Part shown: piece after piece, positions 31,471 through 41,066 of the stretch | Position numbering within the stretch: position 1 is the stretch's first letter | How the letters are laid out: every line of letters starts with the position of its first letter | DNA from: Desulfarculaceae bacterium | Lineage (GTDB): Bacteria; Desulfobacterota; Desulfarculia; Desulfarculales; Desulfarculaceae | Direction: 5' to 3' | Assembly (NCBI GenBank): GCA_021737145.1 | Contig: JAIPEN010000005.1 | Location: 62,001 to 126,000 of the forward strand | Length of the DNA stretch: 64,000 nt | The notes under the pieces: generated by a model | What the model saw: the letters and a program-made list of their open reading frames with translations, nothing else | Told to the model about the DNA's origin: nothing | Database searches by the model: none | Program-made: the position numbers and the translations under genes

Positions 31471-32506
31471 TGACCACCTGCCGTTTGAGCCCCTGACTGA
31501 AGGACACCAGCTGCTCCAGCTTGGCCAGGGCCGCGCCGGAGTCGATTATCTCCGAGGCCAGGGCCACGCCCCGGGCCAAGTCCCCGGCCTTGCCCGCCGC
31601 GGCCAGGGCGGCGGCCGCGTTCAGCAACACCATGTCCCGCCGCGCCCCGGGCTCCCCCTTGAGCACGGCCAGGGTGTGGGCCCGGCACTGATCAACCGTG
31701 CCGCCGGCCACTTCCTCCGGAGCGGCCCGCCGCAGTCCGAACTGCTCGGGGGTTATCTCCAAGGTCTCCACCTGGCCGCCCTGGAGCCGGGCCATGGCGG
31801 TCGAACCGGTGACGGTCACCTCGTCCATGCCCTCGCCGTGCACCACATAGGCGCTGTCCACCCCCAGGCGTCCCAACACGTGGGCCAGTGGCTCCACCAG
31901 GGCGGGATCGTACACCCCCACCACCAGCACGTTGGCCCCGGCCGGGTTGGTCAAGGGGCCCAGCAGATTGAACACGGTGCGCAGGCCCACCTCGCGGCGG
32001 GGGCCGATGGCGTGGCGCATGGCCCCGTGCAGGGCGGGCGCGAACAAGAAGCCCACCCCCACTTCGTCGATGCAGGCCCCGATCTGCTCGGGGCTTAGGT
32101 CAAGGGGCACCCCCAGGGCCTCCAGCAGATCGGCCGCGCCGCAGGAGGAGCTGATGGCCCGGTTGCCGTGCTTGGCCACCTTGAGCCCCGCCCCGGCCAC
32201 CACGAAAGCGGTGGTGGTGGAGACGTTGAAGGTGCCGGCCCCGTCGCCGCCGGTGCCCACCGTGTCCACCAGCACCTCGCCGTCGGCCTGGGCCCGGCAG
32301 GCCACGGGCGTGGCCTTGGCCCGCATTACCCGGGCCGCGCCGCTGATCTCGGACAGGCACTCCCCCTTCATGCGCAGGGCCACCAGAAAGGCCCCGATCT
32401 GGGCCTGGGTGGCCTGGCCCTCCATGATCTGATCCATGGCCGCGATCATCTGTTCTTCGCTCAGGTCTTGGCCGCTTACCGCCAGGGCGATGGCTTGCTG
32501 AATCAT
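31463..32506 (-). CDS. trpD: anthranilate phosphoribosyltransferase
   Basis: VDTVGTGGDGAGTFNVSTTTAFVVAGAGLKVAKHGNRAISSSCGAADLLEALGV. Confidence 0.95.
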   Translation of the reverse strand: MIQQAIALAVSGQDLSEEQMIAAMDQIMEGQATQAQIGAFLVALRMKGECLSEISGAARVMRAKATPVACRAQADGEVLVDTVGTGGDGAGTFNVSTTTAFVVAGAGLKVAKHGNRAISSSCGAADLLEALGVPLDLSPEQIGACIDEVGVGFLFAPALHGAMRHAIGPRREVGLRTVFNLLGPLTNPAGANVLVVGVYDPALVEPLAHVLGRLGVDSAYVVHGEGMDEVTVTGSTAMARLQGGQVETLEITPEQFGLRRAAPEEVAGGTVDQCRAHTLAVLKGEPGARRDMVLLNAAAALAAAGKAGDLARGVALASEIIDSGAALAKLEQLVSFSQGLKRQVVNA

Positions 32507-32533
32507 CTTGCTTCTCCCGATACCCACAAAAAA

Positions 32534-32573
32534 AACCGGGGCCGTGAACCCTCTTTGGTCCACGGCCCCGGTT
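32534..32573 (-). terminator. trpDCFBA attenuator terminator (13-bp perfect stem + T8 on minus strand)
   Basis: aaccggggccgtg / cacggccccggtt with 14-nt loop; minus strand continues TTTTTTTT. Confidence 0.9.
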
Positions 32574-32592
32574 AAGATCTTTTGGGCTGAGC

Positions 32593-32664
32593 CTAGCGCG
32601 CTAGCGCGGGTGGACCACTCCTGTCCTCGTACCACCACCAATAACGCCAGCAGGTCGCAAACAT
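32593..32664 (-). CDS. trpL: trp operon leader peptide MFATCWRYWWWYEDRSGPPALAR
   Basis: 23-aa ORF with WWW run (4 Trp codons) between promoter and terminator, directly upstream of trpD; 2:3 antiterminator TGGTCCAC (32610-32617) complementary to 32556-32563. Confidence 0.9.
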   Translation of the reverse strand: MFATCWRYWWWYEDRSGPPALAR

Positions 32665-32688
32665 GTATCTAGACTCCTCGCTCGAAAA

Positions 32689-32698
32689 TTGTATACAA
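32689..32698. promoter_or_regulatory. palindrome TTGTATACAA at predicted trpDCFBA transcription start
   Basis: Perfect 10-bp dyad also present (12 bp) before the trpE leader at 44348. Confidence 0.4.
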
Positions 32699-32727
32699 AA
32701 ATTACCCCTAAACGGCGCGCCAGTCAA
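32699..32727 (-). promoter_or_regulatory. putative promoter TTGACT-N17-TAATTT for trpL-trpDCFBA
   Basis: Consensus-like, correctly spaced; -35 overlaps the tyrA stop codon. Confidence 0.65.
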
Positions 32728-33572
32728 GCGCATATTGCGGGCCGGCCTCCTTTGATGAACTCGCCCACCTCTTCCATGGTCTTGACCAGGGCCCCCCGGT
32801 CGCTGCCCTCCAGGGCAGCCACCAGGCCGTCCAGGCCCTTTTGCAGGGTGCGGGCCGCGTTGAGCCCGTCGGGGTTGTGCAGGGCCAGGTCGGCGTAGAG
32901 CTCGGCCGGCTGCCCGCTCTGGCGACAGAGCAGGCCCAAGAGCTCCTGGAACCAGGGCCCGGAGAGCTCGCCGTCGTCCTTGGGATGAAAGCCAAGCTGC
33001 ATCAGGCTCCAGCCGAATGCGTAGAGCATCAAGTGGCGAAGGGTCTGCACCTGGGCCATGAGCCGGTCGTGGCGCTCCGGGGCCATGACCACCGCGCGGG
33101 CCCCCTGCTGGCGCAGGAAGCGGCGCAGCCAGGCCAGCCAACGGCGGCCCCGCCCCTCGGTGAGAAAAACGATCTGCCCGGCCAGGGAGGGAGCCCCCGG
33201 CCCGAACAGGGGATGGGCCCCCACCACCTCGCCCCGGGCATGGGCCAGCATGCTGGCCAGGGGCTGTTGCTTGAGCGAGGTGATGTCCACCACCACGCCC
33301 TCGGGATCGGTGTGGGGCCCGATGGAGCGCATCACCTCGTCCACCGCGTGCACCGGCACGGCCAGGATGATCATCTGGCAGGCGCGCACGAACTCCGGAG
33401 TCACCGGGTCGCCCTTGGCGTCGGCCACCAAAACCCTGCCCACGGCCGGCTCCAGCAGGGCCTGGAGCCAGGCGCCCATGCGGCCCTGGCCGCCGATGAT
33501 TCCCACGGTGAGCCCCTGGGCCTCGCCGGGACGGGGCGGCGTAAAGCCGCCAAAGTCAGCCTCCTGGTTCAT
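32724..33572 (-). CDS. tyrA: prephenate dehydrogenase
   Basis: LTVGIIGGQGRMGAWLQALLEPAVGRVLVADAKG...VVDITSLKQQPLASMLAHARGEVVGAHPLFGP. Confidence 0.85.
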   Translation of the reverse strand: MNQEADFGGFTPPRPGEAQGLTVGIIGGQGRMGAWLQALLEPAVGRVLVADAKGDPVTPEFVRACQMIILAVPVHAVDEVMRSIGPHTDPEGVVVDITSLKQQPLASMLAHARGEVVGAHPLFGPGAPSLAGQIVFLTEGRGRRWLAWLRRFLRQQGARAVVMAPERHDRLMAQVQTLRHLMLYAFGWSLMQLGFHPKDDGELSGPWFQELLGLLCRQSGQPAELYADLALHNPDGLNAARTLQKGLDGLVAALEGSDRGALVKTMEEVGEFIKGGRPAICA

Positions 33573-34690
33573 CAGTTCATCTCCCCGGCCGGGAATGACC
33601 CCAGCACCTTGAGCTGTTCCACCTGGCCGTCCAGCGCCTTGAGGGCCTCGGCCACCTCCGGGTCTTGCCGGTGGCCCATCAGGTCCACGAAAAAGGCGTA
33701 TTCCCAGGGCCGGTCCTTGGTGGGGCGCGATTCGATGCGGGTCAGGTTGATGCCCCGCCGGGCCAGCTCGCCCAGAGCCTGGTGCAGCGAGCCGGGCTGG
33801 TGCGAGGCCATGAACACCAACGAGGTCTTGTCCTGGCCGCATGAGGGCGCGTCCTGGGCGCTGACCACCAGGAAGCGGGTGGTGTTGTGGCTGTAGTCCT
33901 GAATGCCCTCGGCCAGCACCTGAAGGCCATAGGGCTCGGCCGCCGCCAGGTTGCCCACCGCGGCCGAACCGGGAGTTTCGGCTGCTTGGCGGGCGGCGGC
34001 GGCGGTGCTGGTGGCCTCGGACAGGCGCGCCTGGGGCTGGTGCTTGGCCAGCCACCCGCGGCACTGGGCCAGGGCCTGGGGATGGGAGTAGATGATCTCC
34101 ACGAACTCCAGCTCGTCCTCGATGCTCATCAGGGCGTGGCTGACCGGCGCGTAGACCTCGCCGCATACCTTGAGTTGGGAGTTCATGAGCTGGTCCAGGG
34201 ATGCGTTCACCGCGCCCTCGCCGGAGTTTTCCACCGGCACCAGGCCCACCGAGCAGTTGCCCCGCTCCACCTCGCGAAACACCTCGCCGATGCTGGCCAG
34301 GGCCTTGAGCTTGCTGCTGTGACCGAAGTGCTTTTGGGCCGCCTGATGGCTAAAGGTGTACTCCGGGCCAAGATAGGCCACGGACAAGGGGTTTTGCACC
34401 TCGCGGCAGGCGGAAATGATCTCGCGGAAGATGTTGCGCAGATAGCTGTCCGGCAGAGGGCCCCGGTTGCCCCGGCTCAGCTTGGCCAGCAGGTCGTTTT
34501 CGCGCTCGGGCGCGAAGATGGGCAGGCCGGCGGCCCGCTTTTGGCGGCCGATATCCAGGGCCAGGCCGGCCCGCTGGGCGATGAGATCCATCAGGCGCTG
34601 GTCGATCTGGTCGATCTGGTCGCGCAGGGCATCGATGCCGGAGCAGTCTTGACCCTCGAGGGGCACGGTCTGGCTGGGCATGGCGGTCAT
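33572..34690 (-). CDS. pheA: chorismate mutase / prephenate dehydratase
   Basis: Chorismate mutase IDALRDQIDQIDQRLMDLIAQRAGLALDIGRQK; prephenate dehydratase VAYLGPEYTFSHQAAQKHFG...; ACT GSLHQALGELARRGINLTRIESRPTKDRPWEYAFFVDLMGH. Confidence 0.95.
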   Translation of the reverse strand: MTAMPSQTVPLEGQDCSGIDALRDQIDQIDQRLMDLIAQRAGLALDIGRQKRAAGLPIFAPERENDLLAKLSRGNRGPLPDSYLRNIFREIISACREVQNPLSVAYLGPEYTFSHQAAQKHFGHSSKLKALASIGEVFREVERGNCSVGLVPVENSGEGAVNASLDQLMNSQLKVCGEVYAPVSHALMSIEDELEFVEIIYSHPQALAQCRGWLAKHQPQARLSEATSTAAAARQAAETPGSAAVGNLAAAEPYGLQVLAEGIQDYSHNTTRFLVVSAQDAPSCGQDKTSLVFMASHQPGSLHQALGELARRGINLTRIESRPTKDRPWEYAFFVDLMGHRQDPEVAEALKALDGQVEQLKVLGSFPAGEMN

Positions 34691-34702
34691 GGTGTCTTCT
34701 CC

Positions 34703-35605
<903 letters not shown>

Positions 35606-35667
35606 TTTCTTTCCCCTTGTTAATCCTGCCTGGACCGCGCCTTCCTCGCCCGTTCGGCCAAAAAAGA

Positions 35668-35704
35668 AAGGCCATGGGCGACTCTTGCGTCTGCCCATGG
35701 CCTT
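35668..35704 (-). terminator. attenuator terminator upstream of DAHPS-pheA-tyrA (12-bp perfect stem, TTTCTTTTTT)
   Basis: aaggccatgggc / gcccatggcctt, 13-nt loop, T-rich tail on minus strand. Confidence 0.9.
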
Positions 35705-35736
35705 GGTTGCTTTCGCTTGGTATAGCCTAGTTCGGC

Positions 35737-35853
35737 TTATCCCTCCTCGGCACGCGAGCAGACGGTGCTAAAGTAATAAAAATAAAAATAAAAGACGCCG
35801 GAGCTAAACTGCTCCGCGCTCTGGAAGGATATGTCCGTTCTGCTCGTGTTCAT
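35737..35853 (-). CDS. Phe/Tyr leader peptide [38 protein letters not shown]
   Basis: 38-aa ORF with eight consecutive Phe/Tyr codons (TTT TAT TTT TAT TTT TAT TAC TTT); 2:3 antiterminator 35756-35764 complementary to 35688-35696. Confidence 0.9.
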   Translation of the reverse strand: MNTSRTDISFQSAEQFSSGVFYFYFYYFSTVCSRAEEG

Positions 35854-35867
35854 ATCTCTTGTCTCTC

Positions 35868-35888
35868 ACCGGCCCAGTGGGGGCCGGT
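35868..35888 (-). other. predicted 5'-terminal mRNA hairpin (ACCGGCCC-CCACT-GGGCCGGT)
   Basis: 8-bp perfect stem at the predicted transcript 5' end, just before the Phe/Tyr leader ATG. Confidence 0.55.
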
Positions 35889-35895
35889 TGAGCCA

Positions 35896-35924
35896 AGTAA
35901 ACTCCCCCTAGGCACCCTTGTCAA
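35896..35924 (-). promoter_or_regulatory. putative promoter TTGACA-N17-TTTACT for leader-DAHPS-pheA-tyrA
   Basis: Perfect -35, good -10, 17-nt spacer. Confidence 0.7.
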
Positions 35925-35956
35925 GAGCTAAAAAATAGCCACTTGGCTTGTAACCG

Positions 35957-36391
35957 TCATGACGCACACTTTTCGGCCAGCCAGCGCAGGGCCAGGGCGT
36001 AGGAGCGCCAGCCGAACCCGGCGATGGACCCGGCGACCGCCCCGGCCAAGTAGGATACGTGGCGAAAACCCTCCCGGGCGGCCGGGTTGCTGAGGTGAAC
36101 CTCCACCACCGGCACCCCGCAGCAGAGCACCGCGTCGCGCAGGGCCACGCTGGTGTGGGTGTAGGCCGCGGCGTTGAGCGCCACCCCGGCGCAACTCTCG
36201 CCGGCCCGCTGCAGGGCGCTCACCAGCTCGCCCTCGGAGTTGGACTGCGCGAACTCCAGCTCCAGGCCCAGCTCGCCAGCCACCCCGGCCAGGCGCTCAT
36301 TGATATGGTCCAGGGTCAGGCTGCCGTAATGCTCCGACTCGCGGCGTCCCAGCATGTTCAGGTTGGGGCCGTTGAGCACCAGGATTTTCAT
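35957..36391 (-). CDS. aroQ: 3-dehydroquinate dehydratase, type II
   Basis: MKILVLNGPNLNMLGRRESEHYGSLTLDHI. Confidence 0.95.
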   Translation of the reverse strand: MKILVLNGPNLNMLGRRESEHYGSLTLDHINERLAGVAGELGLELEFAQSNSEGELVSALQRAGESCAGVALNAAAYTHTSVALRDAVLCCGVPVVEVHLSNPAAREGFRHVSYLAGAVAGSIAGFGWRSYALALRWLAEKCAS

Positions 36392-37449
36392 GACTCGCTC
36401 CTCGCTTGGGCCTTTTGCAAAAGCCAGGCGTCGGCCAGCACCAGGGCGGCCATGGCCTCGGCCACCGGCGCGATGCGCGGGCAGAGGCAGGGGTCGTGGC
36501 GGCCGTGTATCTCGATCTCCACCGGGTTGCCTGCCAGGTCGCGGGTGCTTTGCGGCTGGCTGATGGAGGGGGTGGGCTTGATGGCCAGGCGCAGCATTAT
36601 GGGCTCCGCATTGCTGATGCCCCCCAGGATGCCGCCGCAGTGATTGCTCGCGAAACCGTCCGCGTCCATCTGGTCGTTGTTGGCCGAGCCCCGGCGGGCG
36701 GCCACGGCGAATCCGTCGCCGACCTCCACCCCCTTGACCCCGCCGATGGAGAGCAGGGCTCCCCCCAGGCGGGCGTCCAGCTTGTCGAACACCGGATCGC
36801 CCAGGCCGGCCGGGACGCCGGTGATCACCAGTTCCACCACCCCGCCCACCGAGTCGCCGGCAGCGCGGGCGTCCTGCACCTCGGCCACCATGGCCTCGGC
36901 CAAAGAGGGATCAGCCGCGCGCAGGGGATGCTCGCTGGCAAAGGCGGGGTCGATTGTCTCGGCCCTCACCGCGCCCACCTGGATGGTGTAAGCGGCCAGC
37001 TCCACGCCCAGGGGGGCCAGGATGGCCCGGGCCACCGCTCCGGCCGCCACCCGGCTCCAGGTCTCGCGGCCCGAGGCGCGCCCTCCACCCGGCTGGGGGG
37101 GGATGCCGTATTTCTGAAAGTAGGTGTAGTCCGCGTGGCCGGGGCGGAACCTATCGGCCAGCTTGGCGTAGTCGCCGGAGCGGGCATCGCGGTTCAGGGT
37201 GATCATGGCGATGGGGCTGCCCAGGGTGCGGCCGCCGGCCACGCCGGAGAGAATCTCCACCTGGTCGGCCTCCTGCCGCGCCGAGGTGAGCGGCGAGGCT
37301 CCGGGCCTGCGCCGGTCCAGCTCGGCCTGCACCTGCTCCTGGTTGAGGGCCAACCCGGCCGGGACGCCCTCCACCACCACGCCCAGGCCCTTGCCGTGGG
37401 ACTCGCCAAAGGTGGCTATCCTGAGTATGCGGCCCGTGAAGCTTCCCAT
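36388..37449 (-). CDS. aroC: chorismate synthase
   Basis: GRILRIATFGESHGKGLGVVVEGVPAGL...RPGHADYTYFQKYG. Confidence 0.95.
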   Translation of the reverse strand: MGSFTGRILRIATFGESHGKGLGVVVEGVPAGLALNQEQVQAELDRRRPGASPLTSARQEADQVEILSGVAGGRTLGSPIAMITLNRDARSGDYAKLADRFRPGHADYTYFQKYGIPPQPGGGRASGRETWSRVAAGAVARAILAPLGVELAAYTIQVGAVRAETIDPAFASEHPLRAADPSLAEAMVAEVQDARAAGDSVGGVVELVITGVPAGLGDPVFDKLDARLGGALLSIGGVKGVEVGDGFAVAARRGSANNDQMDADGFASNHCGGILGGISNAEPIMLRLAIKPTPSISQPQSTRDLAGNPVEIEIHGRHDPCLCPRIAPVAEAMAALVLADAWLLQKAQARSES

Positions 37450-37450
37450 C

Positions 37451-39007
37451 TCAGCCCCTCACCTGCTCAATGGCTTCGGCCAGCTCCCGGGTGGTTACGT
37501 CGGCAACCACCACCGCCCGCCCCACGCCCTCCAGCAGCACGAAACGGACCTTGCCGCCCTGGTTCTTCTTGTCGTTCAACATGATCTCCCAGGCCTCCCC
37601 GGCCGGGGCCCAGGCCAGCTTTTTGGGCAGCAGGGCCCGCGAAGTCTCGATGACGCGCCCGGCCTCGTCACTGGCCAACAGGCCTCGCTGGGCCGAAATG
37701 GCCGCCGCGACCATCATGCCCGCGGCCACGGCCTGGCCGTGCCCCAGGCGGAAGCGGTGCCAGCCCTCGATGGCGTGGCCATAGGTGTGTCCCAGGTTCA
37801 GTATGGCCCGGCGGCCGCCTTCGCGAAAGTCCTCGGTCACCACCCCGGCCTTGGCCCGCGCCGCCCGGCGCACCACCTCGGCCAGGCCGGGCACATCGCC
37901 GCCCAGCAAGGTGGCCATGTCCTGGGCGCACAGTTCGGCCAGCTCGGGGGCGGCCACCAGGCCGGTCTTGTAGGCCTCGGCCAGGCCCTCCACCCGCTGT
38001 TTGCGCGGCAGGGTGCTCAGGGCCTGCAAATCCAGGAGCACCGCCTGGGGTTGGGTGAAGCAGCCCACCTGGTTCTTGGCCGCTCCCAGGTTCACCGCCG
38101 CCTTGCCGCCGATGGCCGCGTCCACGCAGCCCAGCAGAGTGGTGGAGGCCAGCGCCAGGCCCAGGCCGCGCTTGTAGGTGGCGCCCACGAAGGCGCCCAA
38201 GTCGGTGACCACACCGCCGCCCAGGGCCACCAGCAGGTCGCCCCGCTCCAGGCGTGCCTCCAGCATGGCGTTGTAGACCCGCTCCGCCGTGCGCAGGCTC
38301 TTGCTGCGCTCGCCCGGGGCCAGCTCGATGATCACCGGATCGTCCAGCACCTCCCGGTAGCGGGCCGAGTGCAGGCCCCCCACCTTGCGGTCGGTGACCA
38401 GCGCCACCCGGCGGCCCCGTATCTCCTGGGCCAGGATGGCGGGCGCGTCCCAGGTGCTGGCCACCCGGCAGGAGCGGCCCTCCATGTCCAGCACGAACTC
38501 CTCGCTCCCCAGCAGCTCGGCGGCAACCTCCCGCATGACCTCTTCGGGCGATCGTCCCTGGACGGCCACGCTGAAATCGCAGTCAGCATAGGCCTCCTGG
38601 CGGGAGGCGAAGAGCCGCTCTAGTGCCCCGGGGTCCTGCCACAGGGGGCGCTCGGCCACCTCGACCGGACCCAGGCGCCCGGTGCAGCCGGGCAGGGTGG
38701 CGGCCAGATGAACCACCGTACCGCTGCCCCGCATCAGGGCGCGGTTGGCCGGGTCCACGGGCACGCCGCCGCCGGTGGCCACCACCAGGCCGCCGCGAGA
38801 GGCCAACTTTTTCAACTCCGCGCTCTCGGCCGCGCGAAAGGTATCTTCGCCCAGGGTGGCAAAGGCCCTGCGGATGGGCATGCCCAGCCGGCGGCTCACC
38901 GGGTCGTCCAGGTCCACCAGGCGGCGGCCCAGGGCCATGGCTAACAGGCGGCCCACGGTGCTCTTGCCCGCGCCCATGAAGCCGGTGAGGTAGATGTTGG
39001 TGCTCAT
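37451..39007 (-). CDS. aroKB: bifunctional shikimate kinase / 3-dehydroquinate synthase fusion
   Basis: N-terminal NIYLTGFMGAGKSTVGRLLAMALGRRLVDLDD (AroK); C-terminal LVALGGGVVTDLGAFVGATYKRGLGLALASTTLLGCVDAAIGGKAAVN (AroB) in one 518-aa ORF. Confidence 0.93.
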   Translation of the reverse strand: MSTNIYLTGFMGAGKSTVGRLLAMALGRRLVDLDDPVSRRLGMPIRRAFATLGEDTFRAAESAELKKLASRGGLVVATGGGVPVDPANRALMRGSGTVVHLAATLPGCTGRLGPVEVAERPLWQDPGALERLFASRQEAYADCDFSVAVQGRSPEEVMREVAAELLGSEEFVLDMEGRSCRVASTWDAPAILAQEIRGRRVALVTDRKVGGLHSARYREVLDDPVIIELAPGERSKSLRTAERVYNAMLEARLERGDLLVALGGGVVTDLGAFVGATYKRGLGLALASTTLLGCVDAAIGGKAAVNLGAAKNQVGCFTQPQAVLLDLQALSTLPRKQRVEGLAEAYKTGLVAAPELAELCAQDMATLLGGDVPGLAEVVRRAARAKAGVVTEDFREGGRRAILNLGHTYGHAIEGWHRFRLGHGQAVAAGMMVAAAISAQRGLLASDEAGRVIETSRALLPKKLAWAPAGEAWEIMLNDKKNQGGKVRFVLLEGVGRAVVVADVTTRELAEAIEQVRG

Positions 39008-39819
39008 GCCGGATCCTCCAGGGCGGCCAGGAAGCGCGCGGCCGGAACCGAACGCCCGGTCCAGCGGGCAAAGCTCAGGGCCGCCTGCGCGGCCAGCATG
39101 GGCAGGCCTTCGCAAAAGCCCGCGCCTTGCTTTCGGGCCAGGGAGGCCCAAAAATTGTCTTCGCGGCCGTAGTTGATGTCCATGACTTGCTGCAATCCAT
39201 TGGCCTGCAACCCAGCGGCCCAGGCGGCCAGCTCGGGAGACTCCACCGGGCTGGAGGCGCTGGCCGTGTTGATCAGCAGGGCCGCCTCGCGGGTGGCCTC
39301 GGCTGCCTGGTCCATGTCCAGGGGCTCGCCGCCCAGGGCGGCGCACAGTTCCCCGGCCTGCTCCGGCCGGCGGGCGGCCACCCACAGAGGCGCGGCCTCC
39401 AGCTTGGCCAGGGCCCGCACCACCGCCCGGGCCGCGCCTCCGGCCCCCACCACCAGGGCGGGGCGTCCCGGAGCCGCAAAACCCGTATCCGCCAGGGCCG
39501 AGGCAAAACCGGGGCAGTCGGTGTTGCTGCCCAGCAGGCGGCCTTCTTCAACCGCGATGGTGTTCACCGCGCCCAGCAGGGCGGCCTCGCCGCTCACCTC
39601 GTCCAGAAAGGGCATCACCGCCTGCTTGTGAGGCACGGTCACGTTAACCCCGTGGAAACCCTGCTCCGCGAGGCTCCGCACAAAAGCTCCCACCGCGTCG
39701 GGCTCCACGGGCAGGGCCTCGTAGCTGCCCGCCAGGCCCAGCTCGGCCAGCACCGCGTTGTGCATACGCGGCGAAAGCGAGTGCTCCACCCGCTGGTCTC
39801 CCATGACTCCCAGGCGCAT
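39004..39819 (-). CDS. aroE: shikimate dehydrogenase
   Basis: [40 protein letters not shown]...GVNVTVPHKQAVMPFLDE. Confidence 0.95.
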   Translation of the reverse strand: MRLGVMGDQRVEHSLSPRMHNAVLAELGLAGSYEALPVEPDAVGAFVRSLAEQGFHGVNVTVPHKQAVMPFLDEVSGEAALLGAVNTIAVEEGRLLGSNTDCPGFASALADTGFAAPGRPALVVGAGGAARAVVRALAKLEAAPLWVAARRPEQAGELCAALGGEPLDMDQAAEATREAALLINTASASSPVESPELAAWAAGLQANGLQQVMDINYGREDNFWASLARKQGAGFCEGLPMLAAQAALSFARWTGRSVPAARFLAALEDPA

Positions 39820-41066
39820 CACCGGCTCAGATCCTCCAGGTCGCGGTAAAAGTCCGGATAAGATACCGCGGCGCACCCGGCTTGCGCCACCTTGGGCAGC
39901 GCGCCGTTCAGCAGCCCGGCCACGGCCAGGGTCATGGCGATGCGGTGATCGCCTAATGAATCATACTCCTCGCTGGTTTCCAGGGGCGTGGGCCCCTCGA
40001 TGACCAGGTCGTCGCCATCTTCCCTGAGGCGGGCGCCCATGGCCCCCAGCTGGCTGGTGATGGCGGCCAAGCGGTCCGACTCCTTGACCCTGAGCTCGCC
40101 CACCGAGCGCATGATCGTGGCACCCTCGGCCTGGCTGGCGGCCAGGGCCAGGATGGGCACCTCGTCCACCAACAGGGGTATCTCGGCGGGCAGCACCTCG
40201 GTGGCCTTGAGGCCCGGGGTGTAGGCCGCCTCCACCCGGCCCCAGGGTTCGGGGTCGCTTCCCTGCTGCTCGATAAGCAGGTCAGCCCCCATGCGCTGAA
40301 GCACGGTGAGCGGTCCGGTGCGGGTGGGGTTGAGGCCCACCCCTTCACACACCACCCGGCTGCCAGGGATGATCAGGGCGGCCACGATCATGAAGGCCGC
40401 GGCCGAGATGTCGCCCGGCACCCGCAGGCTGGCGGGCATGGTCAGGCCGGAGCGCCGCACCAGCCAGCCGCCATCGGCCTGGCTCAGGTCCGCGCCCATG
40501 GCCTTGAACAGCAGCTCGGTGTGGTCCCGGCTGAGGTGAGGCTCGCGCACCAGGGTCTCGCCCTCGGCCTGCAGCCCGGCCAGGAGTAGGGCGCTCTTGA
40601 GCTGGGCGCTGGCCACGGCCAGATCGAAGCGCCGGCCCTTTAGCTCGCGGCCCTCGATGCCCAGCGGCGGACGGCCGTCAGTGGTGCTCACCTCCGCGCC
40701 CATCTCGCCCAGCGGATCGGCCACCCGGGCCATGGGCCGCTTGCGTAGCGACTCGTCGCCGTCCAGGGAAAAGCGCCCCGGCCGCCCGGCCAGCAGGCCG
40801 GAGAGCAGGCGCATGGTGGTTCCCGAGTTGCCGCAGTCCACGGCCACGCTGCTCAGCTCGCCTTGCGCGCCATGCACCACCAGGGTGTCGCCGTCGCTCT
40901 CCACCCGGCCGCCCAGGGCGCGCACCGCGTTTAGGGTGCTGGCGCAGTCCGCGCAGGGCGAAAAGTTCTCCACCCCGCAGGCGCCCCGGGCCAGCAGGGA
41001 GAACAGGGCCACCCGGTGGGAGATGGACTTGTCGCCCGGAGGGGTCACCGATCCAACGAGGCTCAT
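39819..41066 (-). CDS. aroA: 3-phosphoshikimate 1-carboxyvinyltransferase (EPSP synthase)
   Basis: [49 protein letters not shown]...[18 protein letters not shown]. Confidence 0.95.
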   Translation of the reverse strand: MSLVGSVTPPGDKSISHRVALFSLLARGACGVENFSPCADCASTLNAVRALGGRVESDGDTLVVHGAQGELSSVAVDCGNSGTTMRLLSGLLAGRPGRFSLDGDESLRKRPMARVADPLGEMGAEVSTTDGRPPLGIEGRELKGRRFDLAVASAQLKSALLLAGLQAEGETLVREPHLSRDHTELLFKAMGADLSQADGGWLVRRSGLTMPASLRVPGDISAAAFMIVAALIIPGSRVVCEGVGLNPTRTGPLTVLQRMGADLLIEQQGSDPEPWGRVEAAYTPGLKATEVLPAEIPLLVDEVPILALAASQAEGATIMRSVGELRVKESDRLAAITSQLGAMGARLREDGDDLVIEGPTPLETSEEYDSLGDHRIAMTLAVAGLLNGALPKVAQAGCAAVSYPDFYRDLEDLSR

